Below the pieces are notes generated by a model that was not told the DNA's origin, searched no databases, and saw only the letters and a program-made list of their open reading frames with translations. Shown piece by piece: positions 37,106 through 44,571 of a stretch of 64,000 nucleotides of DNA. Origin of the DNA: an uncultured Acetatifactor sp. (GTDB lineage: Bacteria; Bacillota; Clostridia; Lachnospirales; Lachnospiraceae); NCBI GenBank assembly GCA_947627115.1, contig CANQUQ010000005.1:92263-156262 (forward strand), read 5' to 3'. Each line of letters begins with the position of its first letter. Position 1 is the stretch's first letter. The position numbers and the translations under genes are program-made.

Positions 37106-37771
37106 CTATTCCAGCAATTTCACTACCCGCAGGGAACCTGCCGCCAGCCCCGCATAAAAGTCAGCTATATCCGACTCGTTCATAAGGATGTTGATCCGCT
37201 GGGCCGCCGTTGTCCTGTCCTCGTTGGCAATGACAGTCCCCCCGGCGTCGAACACCTGCTGCACAAATACCTTTTCCCACACAAGCTCCGTTCCCTCTTC
37301 CCCAACGCAATAAATATTCACTCTGTCCCCTGCGCGGAGCACGCCGCCGGCCACCTGATATATGTCGTCCGCCCTGAGGCCCGCCACCACGGGCCGGACC
37401 ATGTCCTTCAGAATGTCGTCTGTCTTTTGGAACATCCCATCTGTCAGCAGAACGCCCTGTTCAATGTCAAAGACGGCGATCAGGCCCTCCGCCTGCTCCT
37501 CTGAGTTCAATGCCGCAGACGGAATACAGGTCTTATCAAGCTGCTGCTCCGCAAAGTACCGGTGGATATTTTCCTCAGTGATCATCTGGCCCTTCGGTAT
37601 TTCCGCGGCAGCCGTAAGGACCGTATCCTTTTCATACTGCGACAGCACATTCTTTTCCGTCTGCACCATAGCCGCAAACACCGCCGCGGATGCCACCAGT
37701 GCCGCCAATACACCTCCCGTCCGCATTTTGTCTGCGGAAGGCTTTTTCTGCTTTGTCTTTTTATCCTGCAT
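37106..37771 (-). CDS. cpaB: SAF-domain pilus assembly protein (CpaB/RcpC-like)
   Basis: A 221-residue protein with one N-terminal membrane helix (GVLAALVASAAVFAAMV) and a SAF domain (LTAAAEIPKGQMITEENIHRYF), then a CpaB-like C-terminal region (GVLRAGDRVNIYCVGEEG). In Tad systems CpaB helps assemble the outer-membrane channel; here, in a Gram-positive, it is likely a cell-surface assembly factor. ATG start with AGAGGG. It lies 22 bases before the large secreted protein. Confidence 0.8.
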   Translation of the reverse strand: MQDKKTKQKKPSADKMRTGGVLAALVASAAVFAAMVQTEKNVLSQYEKDTVLTAAAEIPKGQMITEENIHRYFAEQQLDKTCIPSAALNSEEQAEGLIAVFDIEQGVLLTDGMFQKTDDILKDMVRPVVAGLRADDIYQVAGGVLRAGDRVNIYCVGEEGTELVWEKVFVQQVFDAGGTVIANEDRTTAAQRINILMNESDIADFYAGLAAGSLRVVKLLE

Positions 37772-37812
37772 TTTCCCTCTTTTCTGCTGCCTGTCGACAG
37801 CCTGCTGGCTCT

Positions 37813-38406
37813 TCAGTTGTTCTTCTGTTCTGTGTCTGCCACGATGTCTGCCAGCTTCCCTTTTCTGGCTCTCACCTTCACACCGAACAGACCCTCCACC
37901 TCATAGGTGATTTCGCTGTACACTCCGGTGGATTCGATCAGGACTCCGTTGGGCGCCGCTGCCGTGCCCAAGGTCTCGTTCCACCGGGTCATCAGACCGT
38001 TCTCATCGAACCGGTATATTTCTACGGCACTGTCCTTTACATTGTATACGGTATAGTTCACGATGTTCACGGGCCCGGAAATCATCCTGACGGCCCCGCA
38101 CTCCCAATTTTCGTCCAGATCCAGATTGCCCTTCACAGCTGCCTGGTACCGCTCATACGCCTGCAGCGGATCGCGGATCGTCAGAGTGTGCGAAATACCG
38201 TACTCCTCCACATCCACCACCGCCGACGCCAGATTTGACAGCGCCAGCGCATCTTCAAGGTATCGGGCGGAGCATCTGTAGATATCCACCTGCAGCACGG
38301 TGCAGAGCAAAATACCCAGAAACAGCAGAAAGAACAATCCCGTTGCCCATTCCACCTGGCCGCTCTCAGTGCTTTGCCGTAGACACCTTTTTTTCTTCAA
38401 ACTCAT
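37813..38406 (-). CDS. TadE/TadF-like minor pilin, second copy
   Basis: A 197-residue protein. After a basic start (MSLKKKRCLRQSTESGQVEWA) comes one hydrophobic helix (TGLFFLLFLGILLCTVLQVDI) followed by an outer domain. The Glu-containing stretch before the helix resembles the TadE/pseudopilin layout. It overlaps the upstream TadE-like gene by 41 bases and has GGGAGG before its ATG. The outer domain has no recognisable motif. Confidence 0.65.
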   Translation of the reverse strand: MSLKKKRCLRQSTESGQVEWATGLFFLLFLGILLCTVLQVDIYRCSARYLEDALALSNLASAVVDVEEYGISHTLTIRDPLQAYERYQAAVKGNLDLDENWECGAVRMISGPVNIVNYTVYNVKDSAVEIYRFDENGLMTRWNETLGTAAAPNGVLIESTGVYSEITYEVEGLFGVKVRARKGKLADIVADTEQKNN

Positions 38407-38722
38407 ACTTGCCTCCCAGCTCTCCGCGTATCAAAAGCACGATCGTCCCGCCGTATTTCACCCTGCCCACGGTGGTCCCGTCCAGCTTTAGCCGGGTGAC
38501 GCCGGCCTGCTCCAGCTCTGCAGTCAGGGCATAGCGGTCTGCATCGGTCAGCTCTCCCGTCGTCTCCATGCGCAGGATGTACTTTCTTGCGATCTGACTT
38601 ACCTCTGCCTTTTGAAAGACCAGAGAGACGCTGTTAATATAAGAAAGCATGACCGCCGTCATCGCCAGCATGCACAGCCCTGCCGCCAACATATCCGCAA
38701 TGCTCCCCCGTTCCTTTCTCAA
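38366..38722 (-). CDS. TadE-like minor pilin
   Basis: A 118-residue protein: short basic N-terminus (RKERGSIADMLAAG), one helix (LCMLAMTAVMLSYINSVSLVF) and a small outer domain with alternating strands (TRLKLDGTTVGRVKYGGTIV). It starts with TTG, overlapping the TGA stop of the small pilin gene by 4 bases, which supports this start. The class is assigned by position and single-helix architecture. Confidence 0.65.
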   Translation of the reverse strand: MRKERGSIADMLAAGLCMLAMTAVMLSYINSVSLVFQKAEVSQIARKYILRMETTGELTDADRYALTAELEQAGVTRLKLDGTTVGRVKYGGTIVLLIRGELGGKYEFEEKKVSTAKH

Positions 38723-38949
38723 GGCGTCACCCCCGTCAGAATATTCTGCGCCTCGGTGGTCATGGCGCTCACAAGGGTCTCGATAAATTTCTGCAGACTG
38801 TCTTTCATCACCACACAGAGCAGCAGGGCAATGATGCAGAGTCCGACGGTCACCAGGATCCCGTCTATGCCGGGCTCCGTTTTCATTCCTTTTTTCAGCA
38901 GATATTCCATCCGCCTTTTGCCATTTATCTTATTTCTCAGTTTTCTCAT
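38719..38949 (-). CDS. small Flp-like pilin candidate
   Basis: A 76-residue protein with a basic N-terminus (MRKLRNKINGKRRMEYLLKKG), a single long hydrophobic helix (IDGILVTVGLCIIALLLCVVM) and a short amphipathic tail. The size and layout match Flp/TadE-type major pilins of Gram-positive Tad loci. AAGGAGAGG lies just before the ATG. The annotated frame is open far upstream, but the ribosome site and size favour this start. It is flanked by tadC and a TadE-like gene. The processing site is not certain. Confidence 0.7.
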   Translation of the reverse strand: MRKLRNKINGKRRMEYLLKKGMKTEPGIDGILVTVGLCIIALLLCVVMKDSLQKFIETLVSAMTTEAQNILTGVTP

Positions 38950-39020
38950 ATTACCTCTCCTTCTGCCGCATCCGCGGCATATTTTCTGTCCTTGGGTCAC
39001 AGGTCGTTCCGCCGCCTTCT

Positions 39021-39860
39021 TCAAAATCCCGCGGCGGCCCCGAACATGTATGTCACGCAGGCGTACAGGGCAATCCCCAGGACCACCGCCAACACGCCCA
39101 GCTGATAGAAAGTAATGCTCCTGTCCAACGCTCCCTTTTTTCGTTCCATCACTGTCTCTTCCATGTCTTTGATCTGATCCCCGATATCTCCCAAAAGCTC
39201 CAGCGCCTGGCCGGATTCCAATGCCTGGAGCAGCGTGATGCACAGGGAATCCACATACCGGTTATCGAATTTTCCCTGGAACCGCTCCAGCGCATCAAAA
39301 ATATCCGCTTTCATCACAATATCTCCGGCAAGGGACAGCAGCGCCTCCCGCAGTCTCGGTTCTCTCACGCTTCCGTAACATTCCGCCAGTGCGTCCGTCA
39401 GATAGACTCCCGCCCTGATCTGTATTTCCAGCGCATGATAGACCAGCTTCAGCTCCGGCAGCAGCCGCTCATTGTCCCTGCCGTTCAGGTAGACCAAGAA
39501 CCATCCGGGCAAAAAGAACAAAAGCATTGCCGCCACTGCCCCGTATCCCCGGCTTATGCGGCCTATCACGGCAAGTCCCGACATTGCCAGCACTGTGCGC
39601 ATCGCCAGATACCGTCCCGGTTCGATCCACCTGCCGTAGTGAAAAGTTCCTCCGTTCTTTATGAGCCATTGCTGCGTCCTCCGATACCATCCGCTCCCAT
39701 GCTCCTTCCTTCGGAGAAATCCCGAAAATTCCTGCCATGTCCTGAGCACCATACGCTCCGGGTGCCATGCCCGGCGGAGCATGCGCAGGAACAGAAAGAA
39801 CAGGGCTGCCGTGACGGCGGGCACCCACCGCAGCATGAAAAGTATTCGTGCGTCCTCCAA
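39021..39860 (-). CDS. tadC: TadC-like pilus platform protein (T2SSF domain)
   Basis: A 279-residue inner-membrane platform protein. The T2SSF domain is in the C-terminal half (LVYHALEIQIRAGVYLTDALAECY, LLQALESGQALELLGDIGDQI), with membrane helices near the N-terminus, at about 100-125 and at the C-terminus. Start TTG with GGGAGG 5 bases upstream. It follows tadB, as in canonical Tad loci. Confidence 0.85.
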   Translation of the reverse strand: MEDARILFMLRWVPAVTAALFFLFLRMLRRAWHPERMVLRTWQEFSGFLRRKEHGSGWYRRTQQWLIKNGGTFHYGRWIEPGRYLAMRTVLAMSGLAVIGRISRGYGAVAAMLLFFLPGWFLVYLNGRDNERLLPELKLVYHALEIQIRAGVYLTDALAECYGSVREPRLREALLSLAGDIVMKADIFDALERFQGKFDNRYVDSLCITLLQALESGQALELLGDIGDQIKDMEETVMERKKGALDRSITFYQLGVLAVVLGIALYACVTYMFGAAAGF

Positions 39861-39907
39861 ATCAACCTCCCTTTCCGGCGTTCATCCGGCTCACGGGCCC
39901 TGCCGGG

Positions 39908-40849
39908 TCAGCACTGGGCTCTGTGCAGCTGACCGCTGAACAATCCAAAGATTACCAGCAGAATACAGCAGCCCACACGGCCCGGCAGAGTACCTGTCAT
40001 CAGTTTCCACAGGGATATGTCCGTCAAATGTCCCACCGTGACCAGGACCGCGACCGACATTCCCAGCAGGAGCGCCATATTTACCGCCGCCTCCCGCAGC
40101 ATTCCGCGCCGCTCCTGAGACACGCGAAGATATTCCCTCAGACTTCTGCGGCTGCTTTTTACCATCGCGGAAAAATCCGCACAGTACCGGATGCTGATCT
40201 CCATATTTCTCGCCAGCTCCTTGAACTTCGGATGCTCGATCTTCTCCGCCATGGACAGCAGCGCAAGACCGGCGTCTCCTGTCGTCTGGGCCTCATAACT
40301 GCAGGCGTCAAGAACGCTTCTCAGGGGCTCATCCATATACCTGCTGACCTGCCGGAATACACCGGTCACTTCCGAAGCAGTGATACTGTAATTTCCCAGA
40401 AAATCCAACAGCTTCATCAGACTGCCGCTGACCCGCCGCAGATTTCTGACGCGCAGCAGTCTGATGACCGCCGCCTCCGCCGCCGCCAGAAAGACGACCG
40501 CTCCCACTCCGGGCAGAAGGCCGGCAAGCAGCAACGTGCCGAGAAATACCGCCGACATGACCGCAATGTTCCCCGCGATCCACCACTCCGCCGTGAGCCC
40601 CTGAAAGCGGCTCTTCAGTCCGCTGTACTGCAGCTGCTGTTCCAGATAGAACAGAGCCGAGTGCTCCTGCCGCAGCTCCAAAAGTCTCTTTCTTCCCTCC
40701 AGGACTCTCTGCCTGGACGCCATGTCCAGATCCGCTCTCGTCCTCTGCATCAATCCGTAAAGCCGATGCAGCAATCGGATCTCATGGAACAGAAGATAAA
40801 AACCGGAGAACAGCAGCACAAATACGACTATCCATATTATTGTTTTCAA
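39908..40849 (-). CDS. tadB: TadB-like pilus platform protein (T2SSF domain)
   Basis: A 313-residue membrane protein starting with a helix (TIIWIVVFVLLFSGFYLLF). Central hydrophobic segments at about 105-150 precede the T2SSF domain (LMKLLDFLGNYSITASEVTGVF, MEISIRYCADFSAMV). I placed the start at TTG preceded by AGGAGG; it overlaps the cpaF stop by 4 bases, a typical coupled arrangement. It pairs with TadC to form the platform driven by CpaF. Confidence 0.85.
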   Translation of the reverse strand: MKTIIWIVVFVLLFSGFYLLFHEIRLLHRLYGLMQRTRADLDMASRQRVLEGRKRLLELRQEHSALFYLEQQLQYSGLKSRFQGLTAEWWIAGNIAVMSAVFLGTLLLAGLLPGVGAVVFLAAAEAAVIRLLRVRNLRRVSGSLMKLLDFLGNYSITASEVTGVFRQVSRYMDEPLRSVLDACSYEAQTTGDAGLALLSMAEKIEHPKFKELARNMEISIRYCADFSAMVKSSRRSLREYLRVSQERRGMLREAAVNMALLLGMSVAVLVTVGHLTDISLWKLMTGTLPGRVGCCILLVIFGLFSGQLHRAQC

Positions 40850-42015
40850 TCTCTGACCTCCTGATATATTTTTTTGTAGATCAAATTTCTTTTTTCCGCA
40901 CTCCAACCCTGACACTCAAAAATTTCCTTTACCCGAAAATGTTCCATAAAGATAAGAGTCTGGAAGCAATCCATCATTTTCATCAGCTCATCTCTGGAAT
41001 ACCGGCTCTCATACATGGCATAATCCACCAATTTATCCGGTGCTCTGTCGGCGGAGGGCGCATGGATGGTGGCGGCGCAGAGCTGGCCTGTGTAGGCGGC
41101 ATTCAGCAGATACAGCGCCTCCGCTCCCTTTACCTCGCCTATGATAAAAAAGTCCACATCCATGGTGAGTCCCGCTATACTGATGTGCTCCAGATCGTAG
41201 CTGACCTGCTGTTCCCCCGTTCCCGGCAGCGAGTGCAGGAACATCATGTCCGGATGGAACATAGTAGTCAATTCGTCTGCCTGCTGGGCGACCAGCACCG
41301 CCATGTCATCGGGCAGAGTCTCCTTCAGAGCATTCAACAGAGTCGTCTTGCCCGAAGAATTTCCTCCGCAGATCAGGGTCGATCCCTGACGGAACCGGGA
41401 GATCAACAGCTCGGCCGTCTCCCTGTCCAGCATCTCCTGCTCGATCAGATCCTTCATCTGCGGAAAGACTCTCGGCACCTTTCTGATACATAAATAAGGT
41501 TCGCTGTAGGTATTGACAAGCGGCATGGACAGCGTAAATCTGAGAATGAAATCCGGGTGGCTCTCATTATCCGTGAATCGCTGAATCGCGTTCAGATTTG
41601 ATATATTGACCTGGTTCCGGGTGGCGATATAGTCGATGAACTGCCTGTATTCTCTGGGGGAATCGAAGACAACGTCCGACGCCTGCCTCCGTCCCTTTTT
41701 CTTGATCCGTATATTGTCATAGCTCACCACCCGAATATCCGAGATCATCCTGTCGTCAATCAGCTGGGACAGTCTGGAATATCCGAAAATATACTGTTCA
41801 AAAGCCTCCAGCAGCTTTTTGCCGGCTTCCTCCCCCACGGGATAATAGGAAGCGATATGGTCTGCCGCCTCAGCCATAAAGTCCTCCCTGGAAAGCTGGC
41901 CCCGCTTCATCTGCATTAAAGACTGCTGCTTCTGAGTGGTATAGTCGTTCACAAGCTCCTGCAGCAGATCCCCATCTGCAGCGTCACATTCCGTTCTGAT
42001 ATCACATCCCTCCAA
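40846..42015 (-). CDS. cpaF: CpaF/TadA-type pilus assembly ATPase
   Basis: A 389-residue secretion ATPase. Walker A is CGGNSSGKTTLLNAL near residue 215 and Walker B is FFIIGEVKGAEAL near 290, with an N-terminal domain containing DDRMISDIRVVSYDNIRI, as in CpaF. It powers pilus assembly with TadB and TadC. No cpaE/tadZ is adjacent. The start is uncertain: the first codon is TTG with only GGAAG upstream, and that site lies inside a hairpin. No convincing in-frame ATG occurs before MQMKRG. Confidence 0.88.
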   Translation of the reverse strand: MEGCDIRTECDAADGDLLQELVNDYTTQKQQSLMQMKRGQLSREDFMAEAADHIASYYPVGEEAGKKLLEAFEQYIFGYSRLSQLIDDRMISDIRVVSYDNIRIKKKGRRQASDVVFDSPREYRQFIDYIATRNQVNISNLNAIQRFTDNESHPDFILRFTLSMPLVNTYSEPYLCIRKVPRVFPQMKDLIEQEMLDRETAELLISRFRQGSTLICGGNSSGKTTLLNALKETLPDDMAVLVAQQADELTTMFHPDMMFLHSLPGTGEQQVSYDLEHISIAGLTMDVDFFIIGEVKGAEALYLLNAAYTGQLCAATIHAPSADRAPDKLVDYAMYESRYSRDELMKMMDCFQTLIFMEHFRVKEIFECQGWSAEKRNLIYKKIYQEVRD

Positions 42016-42022
42016 TCCGCTG

Positions 42023-42068
42023 CGCTTCCGGACAGAAAAATACAGTGCACTTGTATTCTGCGGAAGCG
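42023..42068 (-). promoter_or_regulatory. hairpin covering the cpaF ribosome site
   Basis: Minus strand: CGCTTCCG (42068-42061) pairs with CGGAAGCG (42030-42023), with inner AATACA/TGTATT pairing. The GGAAG that best fits a ribosome site for the TTG at 42015 is inside this stem, so it may limit translation of the first pilus gene. Confidence 0.5.
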
Positions 42069-42169
42069 GAACCGGTAAAATAAAAACGGTAAGTTCGGCC
42101 GAATGGCCGGATTCATAGAAAAACTTAAAAAAGATACTTAGACGATAAGCTTTCTGCTAAGTGATATTT

Positions 42170-42198
42170 AATCTACACCGAAATTCCTAAAATGTCAA
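42170..42198 (-). promoter_or_regulatory. promoter of the Tad-like pilus operon
   Basis: Minus strand: -35 TTGACA (42198-42193), 17-base spacer, -10 TAGATT (42175-42170). It leaves a leader of about 150 bases before cpaF. Within this leader, ACTTAG/CTAAGT followed by ATCTTTTTT may be a weak attenuator. Confidence 0.75.
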
Positions 42199-42246
42199 TA
42201 CGGAAAATAAATTTTTTATCCGGTCCGTATTTTCCCCAACGGATAC

Positions 42247-42275
42247 TTGTCCTCCGGAGAAAAAGGTGATATACT
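42247..42275 (+). promoter_or_regulatory. promoter of the 37-residue membrane protein
   Basis: -35 TTGTCC (42247-42252), 17-base spacer, -10 TATACT (42270-42275), about 48 bases before the small ORF. It is divergent from the pilus promoter. Confidence 0.7.
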
Positions 42276-42322
42276 TTCCTTGTTATCAGAAACAGAATTT
42301 TATTCAGCAAAGGAGCAGGCTC

Positions 42323-42436
42323 ATGTTTTTTGTTCTGGCAGGCGGTTTGGTAATTATCATTTTAGCTGTAGTGATTGCGGTCGTTGCCTCCGTGACGGCG
42401 GCAGTGGCTGCAGATACGGACGACGCGGAGGATTGA
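42323..42436 (+). CDS. 37-residue single-helix membrane protein
   Basis: A short ORF with a clear ribosome site (AAAGGAGC, about 6 bases before the ATG) and a consensus promoter. The product begins MFFVLAGGLVIIILAVVIAV and ends with an acidic tail, DTDDAED: one membrane helix and a short charged end. It could be a regulatory microprotein for the divergent pilus operon or an envelope peptide. The function is unknown and homologues were not checked. Confidence 0.65.
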   Translation: MFFVLAGGLVIIILAVVIAVVASVTAAVAADTDDAED

Positions 42437-42648
42437 TCTCACGGTCCTCCTGTCTTTGCAGCCTCCTCAGGGGCAGCCGCCCTATTTTCTCACAATGCTG
42501 CGTCCTCACTCCCTTTCAGGCCGCAGTCCGATCTTTTGTTCCGTTCCCGGCTTTTCTGTGAACCGTATTCTATTATCTGCTTTTAATCATTCCCAAAACG
42601 ATGTATACTTAGAATATCAAAGAGAACCGTGAGAGGACAGTATCCTAT

Positions 42649-44571
42649 ATGAAGCTGAAAGACGCTATTGCAAGTATTTCCCAGGAGCATCCCGAAGATG
42701 CCCTGATCCCGCTGTACACTCCCTGGGGAGAACAGATAAGGGACACCGCCGAGCCTGAAATCTGGCCGGAGTATCCCCGGCCGCAGCTGCAGCGGGAGGA
42801 TTATCACATGCTGAACGGAAAATGGCGCTGCGCATTTACCTCCCGTGAATTCCGCCCCGGCGATCCCATAGAAGCCCAGGGTGAAATTCTTGTGCCATTC
42901 TCCCCGGAATGCCTGCTGTCCGGCGTAGGCCGGCAACTAAGGCCGAATGAGTATCTCTGGTACGAACGGAAATTGTCATTCTCCGGAGAGGAATTAGCGA
43001 AAAAGACATCCGGCATGCGCTGTATTCTGCACTTTGACGCCGTGGACCAACAGGCCGTTGTCTATGCGGACGGAAGGGAGATCGCATCTCACATCGGGGG
43101 ATATCTTCCCTTTTCCGCAGACCTTACGGAGTTTGTTTCCGACACGGGTCTGCTCCTGCAGGTCCGCGTCAGGGATGACAGCGATACCTCCTATTACACC
43201 AGGGGAAAGCAGACCTTAAAGCGCGGCGGTATGTTCTACACCGCACAGAGCGGCATCTGGCAGAGCGTATGGTATGAATGGGTTCCTGAGAACCATGTGA
43301 CAGATATCCGCATCACTCCGGATCCCGACAAAAGACAGGTCAAGATCCAACTGTACTCTCCCGGAGCATTCTCTGTCATTACCTGCACGGTACAGGAGGC
43401 CAGCCGGGAATTTACTCTCGATGACAGTTTTTCTAAATCCCTCTCCGACCGCCGCTCCCACACCTCCTCACGGCGCCTCACCGGCGTGGCGGTCACCATG
43501 GAATCCTCCGATATCGGGACGATCACACTGACCCTGCCCGAAGACGGATTTTATCTGTGGACCCCCGAAGAACCCTGGCTGTATTCGTTCACCGTCCACG
43601 CTGACGGCGATGTGATCCGCAGCTATTTTGCCATGCGCTCCTTCACTGTGGAGCCGGATGAGGCCGGCATTCTCCGCTTCTGTCTGAATCACCGCCCGTA
43701 TTTTCTGCACGGAGTGCTGGACCAGGGCTATTGGTCGGACGGATTGATGACGGCCCCCTGCGACGAGGCCTTTGTGTATGATATCACTCTCGCCAAGAGC
43801 ATGGGCTTCAATATGCTGCGGAAGCATATTAAGATCGAGCCCCTGCGCTGGTATTACCACTGCGACAGACTGGGCGTGATCGTCTGGCAGGATATGGTCA
43901 GCGGCGGAACGACATATCATATGCCCTGGGTCTGCTACCTTCCCACACTGTTTCCCCATATGAATGCTCACACAAAGGACGACCACTATCGCCTGTTCTC
44001 CAGGGCGGACCGAAGGGGACGCCTTCTTTGGGAGCAGGAGTGCTCGGACACCGTAGACCATCTGTACAACGTACCGTCTCTGGCAGTATGGACGCTGTTC
44101 AATGAAGGCTGGGGACAGTTCGACGCCTACCGGATCGCACAGTCCGTAAAAGAAAAAGATCCCTCCCGCCCGGTGGACCATGCCAGCGGCTGGTTCGACC
44201 AGAAGGGAGGGGATTTCAGGAGCATCCACAATTATTTCAGACCTCTGAAGGTAAAGCAGGACGGAAAACGCGCCTTCGTCATCAGCGAATACGGCGGCTA
44301 CGCCTGCCATATTGCCGGACACTCCGGCGTAGAAAGGGCCTACGGCTACCGCAAATATGCCACGGCGGAAGAGCTGTCCGCAGCCTACCTGGAGCTCACC
44401 CAAAGACAGCTGTTCCCGCTGGTGAAGGCAGGGCTCAGCGGCGCCGTATACACCCAGCTCTCCGATGTGGAGGAGGAAGTCAACGGACTGGTGACCTATG
44501 ACAGAAGGGTCATCAAGATCTCCACTCCTCCGCCGGCTCCCGATTACGCGAACGGATTCTCCGTGGGATAA
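42649..44571 (+). CDS. glycoside hydrolase family 2 enzyme
   Basis: A 640-residue cytoplasmic GH2 protein (no signal peptide), shorter than LacZ. It has the jelly-roll and Ig-like domains, then a TIM barrel with the acid/base Glu in WTLFNEGWGQFDAYR near residue 485 and the nucleophile Glu in FVISEYGGYACH near 546. Substrate could be beta-galactoside, beta-glucuronide or another glycoside; the motifs do not decide. About 210 bases upstream hold no other gene. The 3' end overlaps the convergent isomerase gene by 28 bases. Confidence 0.88.
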   Translation: MKLKDAIASISQEHPEDALIPLYTPWGEQIRDTAEPEIWPEYPRPQLQREDYHMLNGKWRCAFTSREFRPGDPIEAQGEILVPFSPECLLSGVGRQLRPNEYLWYERKLSFSGEELAKKTSGMRCILHFDAVDQQAVVYADGREIASHIGGYLPFSADLTEFVSDTGLLLQVRVRDDSDTSYYTRGKQTLKRGGMFYTAQSGIWQSVWYEWVPENHVTDIRITPDPDKRQVKIQLYSPGAFSVITCTVQEASREFTLDDSFSKSLSDRRSHTSSRRLTGVAVTMESSDIGTITLTLPEDGFYLWTPEEPWLYSFTVHADGDVIRSYFAMRSFTVEPDEAGILRFCLNHRPYFLHGVLDQGYWSDGLMTAPCDEAFVYDITLAKSMGFNMLRKHIKIEPLRWYYHCDRLGVIVWQDMVSGGTTYHMPWVCYLPTLFPHMNAHTKDDHYRLFSRADRRGRLLWEQECSDTVDHLYNVPSLAVWTLFNEGWGQFDAYRIAQSVKEKDPSRPVDHASGWFDQKGGDFRSIHNYFRPLKVKQDGKRAFVISEYGGYACHIAGHSGVERAYGYRKYATAEELSAAYLELTQRQLFPLVKAGLSGAVYTQLSDVEEEVNGLVTYDRRVIKISTPPPAPDYANGFSVG

